Shown here: positions 17,240 through 25,044 of the stretch, piece by piece
Numbering within the stretch: position 1 is the first letter of the stretch
Layout of the letters: every line of letters begins with the position of its first letter
From: Brachymonas sp049977365
GTDB lineage: Bacteria > Pseudomonadota > Gammaproteobacteria > Burkholderiales > Burkholderiaceae_C
Assembly: GCF_049977365.1 (NCBI RefSeq)
Contig: NZ_JBNGEN010000007.1
Location: 1 to 64,000, forward strand
DNA length: 64,000 nt
Direction of reading: 5' to 3'
Position numbers and translations under genes: made by a program
The notes under the pieces: generated by a model
What the model was told of the DNA's origin: nothing
The model's input: the letters and a program-made list of their open reading frames with translations, nothing else
The model's database searches: none

Positions 17240-17539
17240 GAACAGAAAGCTTTCTTGACGAAAAAATGCAGCGCTCACCCCCGCACTCCGGATGCGTGAC
17301 CCGGATGATCAGGAGGCGGCCTGCATGTCAGGCCGTGTCGGATGGGGCACGTGACCCGGGCCGGGATGCACACTGTCCCGGCACCCGATGGGCCTGCATG
17401 GCGATCATGCTATGCGATCCGGGTCCGTCCGAGCCGGCAGGAAAGCGTGATTTTTCTGCCACTGTCGTGTGAGCAAACTGCAAAGCGCAGCAAGGCCTGC
17501 CCCCTGCATGGCCCAGGTGGGGCACGGGCCAGTGGGGGG

Positions 17540-17971
17540 TCAGTGCGACGGCCGGTGGGGGCAGTCGGGCTTCTGGCAGTGGGCGTACAGGCTCAGGGCG
17601 TGGTCGGCGAGTGCGAATCCACGTTCGCGGGCAATCGCTGTCTGGCGCTTCTCGATCGCGGGATCGACAAATTCCTCGACCCGGCCGCAGTCCAGGCACA
17701 CCAGGTGATCGTGGTGCTGCCCGAGGTCGAGCTCGTAGACGGCACGTCCGTTGTCGAAGCTGCTGCGGCACAGAAGGCCCGCCTGCTCGAACTGGGTGAG
17801 CACGCGGTAGACGGTGGCCAGGCCCACGTCCGATCCTTCCTGCATGAGCACGCGAAAGACATCTTCGGCACTCATGTGCCGTTGTGTGCTCTGTTGAAAA
17901 ACTTCCAGGATCTTCAGCCGCGGGGCGGTGGCCTTGAGTCCGGTGCTCTTGATTTCTTCGATGTTGTCCAT
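17540..17971 (-). CDS. fur: ferric uptake regulator Fur
   Basis: A 143-residue Fur protein, the Fe(II)-dependent repressor of iron genes. The winged helix occupies the first 80 residues (GLKATAPRLKILEVF, VGLATVYRVLTQFEQAGL). The metal region follows: HHDHLVCLDCGRVEEF and a C-terminal HCQKPDC cysteine pair. The open frame extends to 18085, but MDNIEEIKSTGLKAT is the normal start. It is divergent from bamE, as in other Burkholderiales. Confidence 0.95.
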   Translation of the reverse strand: MDNIEEIKSTGLKATAPRLKILEVFQQSTQRHMSAEDVFRVLMQEGSDVGLATVYRVLTQFEQAGLLCRSSFDNGRAVYELDLGQHHDHLVCLDCGRVEEFVDPAIEKRQTAIARERGFALADHALSLYAHCQKPDCPHRPSH

Positions 17972-18111
17972 GCGGGCGGAATGGGGAATCGGCAATGCGT
18001 GCAGGACATGTGGGAAACGGTCACAAACCCACCCGTCCGGCAAGGCGGCGAGTGCAGGGGCTGCCGCTACAATGTGCCGGATCATATAGCTTTATTGTCA
18101 GGATGCATACC

Positions 18112-18636
18112 ATGCCTGTTATGAACCGTTGGCACCGTCTGTCCCGTTCCGCGAAGGCGGTGGCATGCGCGTGCACGCTGGGGGCCGTGCTGGCTGCCGG
18201 CGGCTGCGCCATCTACAAGCCCGAGGTCATCCAGGGCAACTTCATCTCGCGCGAGCAGGCGGCTGCGCTGCAGCCGGGCATGCCGCGCGCCACGGTGCGG
18301 CAGGTGCTGGGCACGCCCCTGCTGACCGACATGTTCCGCTCGAACCGCTGGGATTACGTCTTCACCATCAAGAACCGCAAGGGCGTCGCGCCCCAGCGCT
18401 ATGCCCTGACCGTGTATTTCGAGGGCGATGTTCTCAGCAAGGTCGAAGGCGCAGATACCCTGCCGGCCGAGCTGGACTTCGACCGTGAGATCGGTGGCAA
18501 GCGCACCTACAAGCCGCGTTCGCTCGAAGCCTCTCCCGCCCAGCTGGAGCAGTTTGCCGCACACAACAAGCCGGCAGCCCCGGCGTCGCTGCCGACGGCC
18601 CCTTCCACGACCAGCTATCCGCCGCTGCCCCAGTAA
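18112..18636 (+). CDS. bamE: outer-membrane assembly lipoprotein BamE (SmpA/OmlA)
   Basis: A 174-residue lipoprotein of the BamABCDE machine that inserts beta-barrels into the outer membrane. The signal peptide ends in a lipobox (AAGGC) followed by AIYKPEVIQGNFIS, the typical BamE start; then come QPGMPRATVRQVLGTPLL and WDYVFTIKNRKG. The C-terminus is longer than usual and rich in Pro and Ser. ATG at 18112 is chosen because AGGA at 18100-18103 is well spaced; ATG at 18103 or 18121 is possible. A TACAAT hexamer at 18067-18072 may be its -10. Confidence 0.92.
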   Translation: MPVMNRWHRLSRSAKAVACACTLGAVLAAGGCAIYKPEVIQGNFISREQAAALQPGMPRATVRQVLGTPLLTDMFRSNRWDYVFTIKNRKGVAPQRYALTVYFEGDVLSKVEGADTLPAELDFDREIGGKRTYKPRSLEASPAQLEQFAAHNKPAAPASLPTAPSTTSYPPLPQ

Positions 18637-18717
18637 GGGCGGGCAGCGTCTCTCATTCCCGTGCAGGCGGGTGCCAGGGGTGCCTGCCTGCGCCTCTTCC
18701 ATGTGCAGGATTTTCCC

Positions 18718-19569
18718 GTGAGCCTTTCTTCTTCTGCCGCCACCGGGCGGCATGCCATTGCCATTGCCGGCGCCTCCGGGCGCATGGGCCACATGCTGAT
18801 CGAGTCTGTCATGCAGGCTGATGACTGCACGCTCACCGGCGCACTCGACCGTGCGGGCTCGCCCACTCTGGGCACCGACGCGAGCGCCTTTACCGGGCAG
18901 CTCTCCGGCGTGGCCATCACCGCCGACCTGGCGCAGGGGCTGCAGGGGGCGCAGGCCCTCATCGACTTCACCCGTCCCGAAGGCACCATGCAGCATCTGG
19001 CGGCCTGCCGTGCAGCTGGGGTGAATCTGGTGATCGGCACCACCGGCTTCACGGACGCACAGAAGGCCGAGATCGCAGCCGCCGCTCAGGACATTGCCAT
19101 CGTCATGGCGCCCAACATGAGTGTGGGCGTGAATGTCACGCTCAAGCTGCTCCAGATGGCCGCCCAGGCCCTGTCCACGGGCTACGACATCGAGATCATC
19201 GAGGCACACCATCGCCACAAGGTCGATGCGCCCAGCGGCACTGCGCTCAAGATGGGCGAGGTGATTGCCGAGGCGCTCGGGCGTGATCTCAAGACCTGCG
19301 CCGTCTATGAGCGCTATGGCCACACCGGCGAGCGCGATCCGTCCACCATCGGTTTCTCGACCATTCGCGGCGGGGACATCGTGGGGGATCACACCGTGAT
19401 GTTCGCAGGCACCGGCGAGCGCATCGAGATCAGCCACAAGTCCAGCAGCCGTGCCGGCTATGCGCAGGGCAGCCTGCGCGCGGTGCGCTTTCTGGCGGGG
19501 CGCTCCAGCGGCCTCTACGACATGTTCGACGTGCTCGGGCTGCGCGACGGAGCCGGGACGGCGGCATGA
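18718..19569 (+). CDS. dapB: 4-hydroxy-tetrahydrodipicolinate reductase
   Basis: A 283-residue DapB, which reduces hydroxy-tetrahydrodipicolinate in lysine and meso-diaminopimelate synthesis. The Rossmann glycine motif IAGASGRMGHM, the catalytic EAHHRHKVDAPSGTA block and RSSGLYDMFDVLGL end are all present. The start is a GTG at 18718 with GCAGGA seven bases upstream. exbB follows with an ATGA overlap, so dapB, exbB and exbD are likely one operon. Confidence 0.95.
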   Translation: MSLSSSAATGRHAIAIAGASGRMGHMLIESVMQADDCTLTGALDRAGSPTLGTDASAFTGQLSGVAITADLAQGLQGAQALIDFTRPEGTMQHLAACRAAGVNLVIGTTGFTDAQKAEIAAAAQDIAIVMAPNMSVGVNVTLKLLQMAAQALSTGYDIEIIEAHHRHKVDAPSGTALKMGEVIAEALGRDLKTCAVYERYGHTGERDPSTIGFSTIRGGDIVGDHTVMFAGTGERIEISHKSSSRAGYAQGSLRAVRFLAGRSSGLYDMFDVLGLRDGAGTAA

Positions 19570-20216
19570 ACCTGGTCGCGCTGTGGCAGCAGGGCGATGC
19601 CGTCAGCCGGGGCGTCATCGTGGTGCTGCTGTGCATGTCTGTGCTGACCTGGGTGGTCATCGTCTACAAGGGCTGGCTCGTGGCGCGCGCCCGCCGCAGC
19701 GTGCCCCGCAGCATTGCGGCCTACTGGCAGGCGGCGGATGCCACCGCCGCATGGCAGGGGGTGCGCGCCCATGATCCCCTGCGGCTCGTGCTGCCGCTCC
19801 TCGATGGCGTGCAGGCCCCGGATGTGGCGGCGCAGGCCACGCTGGAGGCCACAGGGTCCCGTGCTGCACGGCTCACCCGCCGCCTGCGCGAGGCGCTCGG
19901 CTCCGCGAGTCGCCAGCTGCAGTGGGGGCAGATCGTGCTGGCCACGATCGGTTCCACGGCGCCCTTTGTCGGGCTGCTGGGCACGGTGTGGGGCATCAAC
20001 CATGCGCTCACGGGGCTGGCCGGTGCGGGAGCGCTCAGCATCGACAAGGTGGCAGGCCCGGTGGGCGAGTCGCTCATCATGACGGCCTTTGGGCTGCTGG
20101 TGGCCATTCCTTCCGTCATGGCCTACAACGTGTTTGGCCGCCTCATCGCGGGCGTGGTGGAGCAGCTCGACGGCCTCGCGCACGACCTGCTCGCCCTGTA
20201 CGGCGAAGCGGCCTGA
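19566..20216 (+). CDS. exbB: MotA/TolQ/ExbB proton-channel protein (ExbB)
   Basis: A 216-residue inner-membrane protein with a first helix at about residues 14-36 and two later ones in the conserved QIVLATIGSTAPFVGLLGTVWGI and GPVGESLIMTAFGLLVAIPSVMAYN region, the signature of ExbB/TolQ. With ExbD it forms the proton-driven motor that powers TonB. ATG overlaps the dapB stop (ATGA). The TonB protein in this window is encoded at 36427-37386, not beside it. Confidence 0.9.
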   Translation: MNLVALWQQGDAVSRGVIVVLLCMSVLTWVVIVYKGWLVARARRSVPRSIAAYWQAADATAAWQGVRAHDPLRLVLPLLDGVQAPDVAAQATLEATGSRAARLTRRLREALGSASRQLQWGQIVLATIGSTAPFVGLLGTVWGINHALTGLAGAGALSIDKVAGPVGESLIMTAFGLLVAIPSVMAYNVFGRLIAGVVEQLDGLAHDLLALYGEAA

Positions 20217-20230
20217 GGGGGGGAGTTGCC

Positions 20231-20653
20231 ATGCCTCTCGGACGGTTCGAAACCCCGGAGCGTGAACGCCCCATGAGCGATATCAACATGACGCCGCTCG
20301 TCGACGTGATGCTGGTGCTCGTGGCCATTCTGCTCATCACGGCGCCGCTGCTCGCGAGCCGCATCGCGCTCGACCTGCCGCAGGCGCAGGGAACCCGGCA
20401 GGCAGCGCCCGACGCCGCGTTCGTGCGCATCTCGGTGCAGGCCGATGGCCGCCTCTACCTCAACGATGCCGAGATCACCGAGGCCGCGCTGGCCGCGAGC
20501 CTGCGGCAGACGGCGCAGACCCGGCCTGCCACCGAGGTGCAGCTGCGCGCCGACCAGACCGTGCCCTACGGGACTGTGGCTCGCATCATGGGGCTGGCCC
20601 AGCAGGCCGGGCTTTCGCGCATCGGCTTTGTGGCTGTGCAGCCTGCATCCTGA
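20231..20653 (+). CDS. exbD: biopolymer transport protein ExbD
   Basis: A 140-residue ExbD/TolR protein: one membrane helix after DINMTPLVDVMLVLV, whose Asp is the proton-conducting residue of the family, then a periplasmic domain ending YGTVARIMGLAQQAGLSRIGFV. A strong G-rich ribosome site (20217-20224) precedes the ATG, 14 bases after exbB. A weak hairpin plus T-run (20658-20690) follows. Confidence 0.92.
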   Translation: MPLGRFETPERERPMSDINMTPLVDVMLVLVAILLITAPLLASRIALDLPQAQGTRQAAPDAAFVRISVQADGRLYLNDAEITEAALAASLRQTAQTRPATEVQLRADQTVPYGTVARIMGLAQQAGLSRIGFVAVQPAS

Positions 20654-20725
20654 TGCGGGGCCTGCTGCGGTCCTGGGCCCTGTGATTTTTCTTGCTGCGT
20701 GCGCCTTGCGGGCACGTCTCTTGCC

Positions 20726-21082
20726 ATGCTGATGTCCATTCGCCCCGCCTGGGGCTTTGTGCTGCTGCTTCTGTGCAGCAATGTGTTCATGACCTTTGCG
20801 TGGTACGCCCACCTGCGGGAGCTGGCCACGCGCCCCTGGTATGTGGCGGCGCTGGCCAGCTGGGGCATTGCCTTGTTCGAGTATCTGCTGCAGGTGCCGG
20901 GCAACCGCCTGGGCTACACCGTCTTCAGTCTGGGGCAGCTCAAGGTCATGCAGGAGGTCATCACCCTGACCGTGTTCATCCCCTTTGCGGTGTTCTACAT
21001 GAAGCAGCCCCTCCGGCTCGACTATCTGTGGGCGGGGCTGTGTCTGCTGGGGGCGGTGTATTTCATGTTCAGGGGACAGTGA
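20726..21082 (+). CDS. DUF486 (DMT-like) membrane protein
   Basis: A 118-residue protein with four hydrophobic helices, matching the DUF486 family of small drug/metabolite-transporter-like proteins: SNVFMTFAWYAHL, ALFEYLLQVPGNRLGY, FSLGQLKVMQEVITL and YLWAGLCLLGAVYFMF. The function is unknown. ATG at 20726 or 20732 may be used; neither has a clear ribosome site, and a GTG at 20699 also opens the frame. Confidence 0.75.
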   Translation: MLMSIRPAWGFVLLLLCSNVFMTFAWYAHLRELATRPWYVAALASWGIALFEYLLQVPGNRLGYTVFSLGQLKVMQEVITLTVFIPFAVFYMKQPLRLDYLWAGLCLLGAVYFMFRGQ

Positions 21083-21453
21083 GCACGGGCTGCGGGCGCG
21101 GGCAATTCATGTATTTTCATTGATGCTTATTAATGTACAAATTATTTTGATCATGAATGAAATTTAATCTTCGGTGCCTGTCAGGTGCGCGACAAAATCT
21201 TGCGTAGAATAAAAATGCATCTGCAGTAATGGTTTTATGGGGCATGTCCGCCAGAGTTTATTCTGGATGGCTATGATCCGTGAAAACCCTGCTGCATCCG
21301 CCGGTCGGTGTGCTTCGATGGATGTCATATATATTCATATACGCATGTGCATATATGAACGGAAAATCCATGAGAAGCGGGCGGCAGGTGGAAATATTCC
21401 TCCTGCAAGGGAAGATATTCATTTTCATTCACGAATTACAGGAGATTGCCGCC
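21083..21453 (+). promoter_or_regulatory. AT-rich leader with inverted repeat before roadblock-like gene
   Basis: This 371-base stretch is strikingly AT-rich compared with its surroundings and has no convincing gene. It contains a perfect 8-bp inverted repeat with a 10-base spacer (TTCATATA 21334-21341, TATATGAA 21352-21359). A TAGAAT hexamer at 21205-21210 may be a -10 without a good -35. The ribosome site AGGAGA for the next gene is at 21440-21445. Either a regulator site or a structured 5' leader is possible. Confidence 0.45.
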
Positions 21454-21858
21454 ATGTCCCTCGATACCCAGATTGCTGCTGCCGTGCAGACCGTTCCCGA
21501 ATGCCTGGCGCTGGGCTATGTCGACATTGCCTCGGGCATGCTGCTGTCGGTCAAGACAGTCGACTCGCATCCCCAGGAGGTGCTGTCTCTCGTGGCGGCC
21601 GCCACTGCGGATCTGTTCGCGGGCCCCAACGTGTCCATGATCGAAAAACTGTTCAACCAGGCGCGTGGTCTGGTGGACGATGGGCACCATTATTTCCAGG
21701 AAATCCTGGTCAACAGCGACAACCTGATCCACGTCTTTCTGCGTGGCAAGAAATATCCGGATTACGTGGCCATTTTCGTGTGTCGCAAGCATGCCAATCT
21801 CGGCATGGTGCTGACCAAGGCACGCATGGCCATGCCGGAGATTGAAATGTCCGTGTAA
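21454..21858 (+). CDS. roadblock/LC7-like small protein
   Basis: A 134-residue cytoplasmic protein without signal or membrane segment. The opening pattern ALGYVDIASGMLLSVKTVD resembles the first strands of roadblock/LC7 domains, and the end, HANLGMVLTKARMAM, resembles their last strand and helix. Such domains form dimers that bind small GTPases or ATPases. The next gene, an ABC-ATPase/phosphatase fusion, begins 26 bases after the stop, so the two are likely co-transcribed and may interact; that is inference. The start has AGGAGA at correct spacing. The family assignment is moderate. Confidence 0.6.
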   Translation: MSLDTQIAAAVQTVPECLALGYVDIASGMLLSVKTVDSHPQEVLSLVAAATADLFAGPNVSMIEKLFNQARGLVDDGHHYFQEILVNSDNLIHVFLRGKKYPDYVAIFVCRKHANLGMVLTKARMAMPEIEMSV

Positions 21859-21884
21859 GTATTCAGAATGGGGAGGGCTTGCTC

Positions 21885-23690
21885 ATGCAAGCAACGCAAT
21901 CCGGTAACGGACACCCGCATGCCATGCTGGAACTCAGGGAGTTCGGCTGTTCCTTTGGGCAGCATGTGGTCTTTCAGGGGCTGAATGCCCAGATTCCCCT
22001 GCAGGGCATCACCATTCTCATGGGGCCGACCAAGACCGGCAAGTCCACCCTCATGCGCACGCTGGCCGGTCAGTACCGCGGCAATGTGCACATGCGGCAA
22101 TGGGGGGACATCCACCTCAACGGAGTCCCTCTGGAGGAGGCAGGGCCGGTGCCACTCATGCGGCAGCATGTGCGCATGCTCCAGGCCACAGTGCGCGAGG
22201 CCTTCCATGTGCTCGTGCGTCAGCGCCAGGCTGCGCACCATGTGCCCCATCTGGATGCCGGCGAGTGGGCCGAGGCGCTGCTCACGCGCTACGGCATGTC
22301 CGCCCTTTCGGGGCGGATGTCGCAGGCTGTCATCGACCTGCCGGACTGGCAGCGCTATGCCTTCATCACGCTGGCGCATGCGCTCACGGCGCCGTCGCTG
22401 CTGCTGCTCGACGAGCCCACCTTCGGCATGAAGCCTGATTCCGTGGCAGCCCTGCTGCCGCTGCTGCGCAACATCTCGCAGCACCATCCGCTCCTGGTGT
22501 CGCTGCACAACCAGCAGGAAGCCCGGCGCCTCGGCGACCGCATCCTGCTCATTGGCGGGGGGCAGGCCGTGGCGAGTGCGCCGGTATCGGAGTTCTTCAC
22601 GCATCCGGTCAATGCCCTGGCCGATCACTTCATCCACACCGGGAGCCTGGATCTGCCGTCGCCCGACGCGCCCGAGGAATGGCTGACCGATGAAGGACGC
22701 GCCCTGCGCGAGAGCCTGCACCAAGCGGCCCCTTCGGGAGAGCCCGCATCTCCGGCAGTGCAGCCTGTCGGGCAGCCGGTGGATGCGGCATCTGCCCCCC
22801 TTCCTGAGGATCGGGGGCCTGCGCCCGAGCCCGATGTGCAGGCGCTGGCGGCAGAAGCACAGGAACCGGTCCCGATGCCGGCACAGTCTGTCGCGGCAGA
22901 AGTGGAGGCTGTGTCTGCATCTGCCTCTGTGCCTGCGGCCAAAGAGTCTGCTGTCGAAGAGTCTGCTGTCGAAGAGTCTGCTGTCGAAGAGTCTGCTGTC
23001 GAAGAGTCTGCTGTCGAAGAGTCTGCTGTCGAAGAGTCTGTGCCCGAGCACGAGCTTCAGGCGGACTCTGAGGCGGCACCTGCCGCAGCGCTGCCTGCGG
23101 CGGCGGCAGGGGAGTCCGCACCGGCAGAAGGGGCAGGGCGGCGAGCGCTGCCCATGCCGGACGGGCAGGGGGTGCAGGATTCGGCCATGGTGGGCAAGGT
23201 GATGCTGCACAGCACCCATGTGCCTGATGGATTCTCGTGGATCGTGCCCCTGAAGCTGGCGGGCTGCGCGCAGCCGGGCCTGCTGCGGCCGATCGACTAC
23301 GACCTCGATCTGCTGGCGCAGGTGGGCATCACCATGCTGCTCACGCTGACCGAGACCGACCTGGACCAGGCGGCGCTGACGCGCAACCGCCTGCGCAACA
23401 TCCACTTTCCCATCTACGACCGCGAGGCGCCGAGCATCACGCAGGCCTACATGGTGAGCAAGCGCATCCAGCGCGCCATGGATCAGGGTGAGCGGATCGC
23501 CGTGCACTGCAAGGCAGGCATAGGCCGCACGGGCACCATTCTGGCGTGCTGGATGATCCACCAGGGCGGCGTGGGGGCGCAGGGCGCGATCGAGCGGCTG
23601 CGCTCCATCCGGCCCAGCTATGTGCAGAGCCGCGAGCAGGAGGAGTTCCTGTACGCCTTCGAGCAGGACATTCTGTCGCGGCTGCAGTAA
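21885..23690 (+). CDS. ABC-type ATPase fused to a tyrosine/dual-specificity phosphatase
   Basis: A 601-residue two-domain protein. Residues 14-260 are an ABC ATPase: Walker A GPTKTGKST (47-55), Walker B LLLLDEP (Asp176, Glu177) and switch His208 in SLHN. The LSGGQ signature is replaced by DLPDWQRYAF, so classical head-to-tail ATP use is doubtful. Residues 261-425 are a low-complexity Ala/Pro/Glu linker holding six ESAVE repeats. Residues 430-601 form a dual-specificity-type phosphatase with HCKAGIGRTG (His541, Cys542, Arg548) and likely acid Asp512 in IYDREAP. No membrane segments or transporter permease are nearby. A signalling role with the roadblock-like partner is inferred. GGGAGGG sets the start. 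Confidence 0.85.
   Translation: MQATQSGNGHPHAMLELREFGCSFGQHVVFQGLNAQIPLQGITILMGPTKTGKSTLMRTLAGQYRGNVHMRQWGDIHLNGVPLEEAGPVPLMRQHVRMLQATVREAFHVLVRQRQAAHHVPHLDAGEWAEALLTRYGMSALSGRMSQAVIDLPDWQRYAFITLAHALTAPSLLLLDEPTFGMKPDSVAALLPLLRNISQHHPLLVSLHNQQEARRLGDRILLIGGGQAVASAPVSEFFTHPVNALADHFIHTGSLDLPSPDAPEEWLTDEGRALRESLHQAAPSGEPASPAVQPVGQPVDAASAPLPEDRGPAPEPDVQALAAEAQEPVPMPAQSVAAEVEAVSASASVPAAKESAVEESAVEESAVEESAVEESAVEESAVEESVPEHELQADSEAAPAAALPAAAAGESAPAEGAGRRALPMPDGQGVQDSAMVGKVMLHSTHVPDGFSWIVPLKLAGCAQPGLLRPIDYDLDLLAQVGITMLLTLTETDLDQAALTRNRLRNIHFPIYDREAPSITQAYMVSKRIQRAMDQGERIAVHCKAGIGRTGTILACWMIHQGGVGAQGAIERLRSIRPSYVQSREQEEFLYAFEQDILSRLQ
22944..23033 (+). repeat. 15-bp in-frame tandem repeat, 6 units (ESAVE)
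   Basis: Six identical copies of GAGTCTGCTGTCGAA encode ESAVE six times (residues 354-383), followed by a degenerate ESVPE. The unit is a multiple of three, so copy-number change would alter only linker length between the ATPase and phosphatase domains. Confidence 0.97.
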
Positions 23691-23699
23691 GAAAGGTCT

Positions 23700-23731
23700 G
23701 CCCCCGATGCCCTCCTGCGAGGGCAGGGGGC
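23700..23731. terminator. hairpin between convergent genes
   Basis: A strong interrupted stem: GCCCCC-gat-GCCCTC, loop CTGC, GAGGGC-a-GGGGGC. It lies between the convergent phosphatase fusion and dioxygenase genes and could end both transcripts, though the T-runs are weak on either side. Confidence 0.5.
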
Positions 23732-23744
23732 TGGGGAACTGTGC

Positions 23745-24743
23745 TTACACCGTGGCGGGAGCGGCTGCGGGCACAGGGTCGGGAAAGCCGTTGCGCCCCG
23801 GAAAGTCGGGCGAATGCGAGCGGGCGTTGGGCATCTGCAGCCACAGCCGCAGCAGGCGGCGCCGCTGGGTCGGGTCGTCGTGGTCCTCGAAGCCGGTGCG
23901 CGAATGCAGCACCACGTTGTTGTTGGCCAGCTGCAGGTCGCCCGGTTCGAGCATCATGTCGATGCGGTGCTCGGGGTTGTGGATGGCCTCGTCGAAAATG
24001 TCGAGCGCCTTGATTTCCACGGCCGACAGGGGCAGCCCCATGATCTCGTGACCCAGCTCGATGTACTGGCGCAGGTAGCGGCAGCTCAGCTTGCCTTCGT
24101 GGTAGCTGAACAGGGCCGACAGCGCGGGTGTGTCCTGGCACAGGTGGGCCATGTACCAGCGCTTGTAGTACAGGCCGAGGTATTCGGGGTGTTCGGCAAG
24201 GATCTGGTTGTAGATGGCGGCCACGCTCACGAGGCTCGACAGGCCGCCCTCCTTGGCCTTGCGCTGGCACAGCAGGCCCACCACATCGGAAGGGTCGGTG
24301 TGGTAGGGCAGGTAGAGGTTGGTTTCGTAGACGCGGGTGTGTCTGTCCTGCGCGTTGCCCACGGCCGAGACGGTGCCCAGCAGGTCTCCGCGCGGGTTCT
24401 GGCGCACGGGTCTGCCCAGATGCAGGCCCAGGCCATAGCACACGGCCTGCACTTCCTCGTCGGTGTAGCGCTCCACCGGAATGCCGCGCACCACCACGAA
24501 GCCGCGACCGTCCTCCAGCGCGTCGGCCCATGCGTTCAGCTGGGGCGCGAGGGCATCGATCGGAAAGTCTTCTCGGGTGAAGTCGGGGTAGCGCAGCCCG
24601 CGCGCCTTGAGGGTGGCGAGTGCCGCATCCAGCACTGCAATCGATGCGAGCGACAGCGGGTAGACCCAGTCCTGGCGCTCGCGAAAGTCGGCTGCCGTCC
24701 AGGCGGCGGGGCCGGTGACGGGTTGGGTGAGGATGAGAGACAT
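23745..24743 (-). CDS. TauD/TfdA-family Fe(II)/2-oxoglutarate dioxygenase
   Basis: A 332-residue oxygenase of the TauD fold. The metal ligands are visible as His-x-Asp in LPYHTDPSDVVG and a distal His in NNVVLHSRTGF; the 2-oxoglutarate Arg lies in the RRRLLRLWLQ end. Members hydroxylate taurine, betaines, herbicides and other compounds; the substrate here cannot be told. CAGGA upstream of ATG 24743 supports the start, and upstream extension is unlikely. It is divergent from leuS. Confidence 0.85.
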   Translation of the reverse strand: MSLILTQPVTGPAAWTAADFRERQDWVYPLSLASIAVLDAALATLKARGLRYPDFTREDFPIDALAPQLNAWADALEDGRGFVVVRGIPVERYTDEEVQAVCYGLGLHLGRPVRQNPRGDLLGTVSAVGNAQDRHTRVYETNLYLPYHTDPSDVVGLLCQRKAKEGGLSSLVSVAAIYNQILAEHPEYLGLYYKRWYMAHLCQDTPALSALFSYHEGKLSCRYLRQYIELGHEIMGLPLSAVEIKALDIFDEAIHNPEHRIDMMLEPGDLQLANNNVVLHSRTGFEDHDDPTQRRRLLRLWLQMPNARSHSPDFPGRNGFPDPVPAAAPATV

Positions 24744-25044
24744 GGCGGCGTTCCTGAAAAAGAGGCCCATGAACCGGCAAAGCAATCGGTTTGCGGCCTT
24801 TTGGGGACAAAAGCCCTCCACTTTACCGTATCCGAAAGCGAGTGGGGCCTCCTGGAGCCCTGTGCGGAAGGCCGCCGGACCGGATGCTGCAGCGTGCTGC
24901 CGGGGAGGTGGTGCGGTATATTTCAAGTTTCGCGCAGCAGGCCGATGCCGCCCCCGGTTTTCGAGCCGGGCACCGTCTTCACGGCCTGCCGCTGCGCGCG
25001 CCATCTCCCTTGTGACGCCTGTTCCTGTCCCAGGCGACTTTGCC
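24744..25044. other. divergent intergenic region, dioxygenase / leuS
   Basis: About 300 bases carrying promoters for both genes. A TATATT hexamer near 24917 could be a leuS -10. I found no T-box-like or other recognisable leader for leuS. Confidence 0.3.

Noticed and set aside
22320..22440. Classical ABC transporter reading of the ATPase domain
   Set aside because: The LSGGQ signature is missing, no permease gene is nearby and a phosphatase is fused, so a transport role is not supported.
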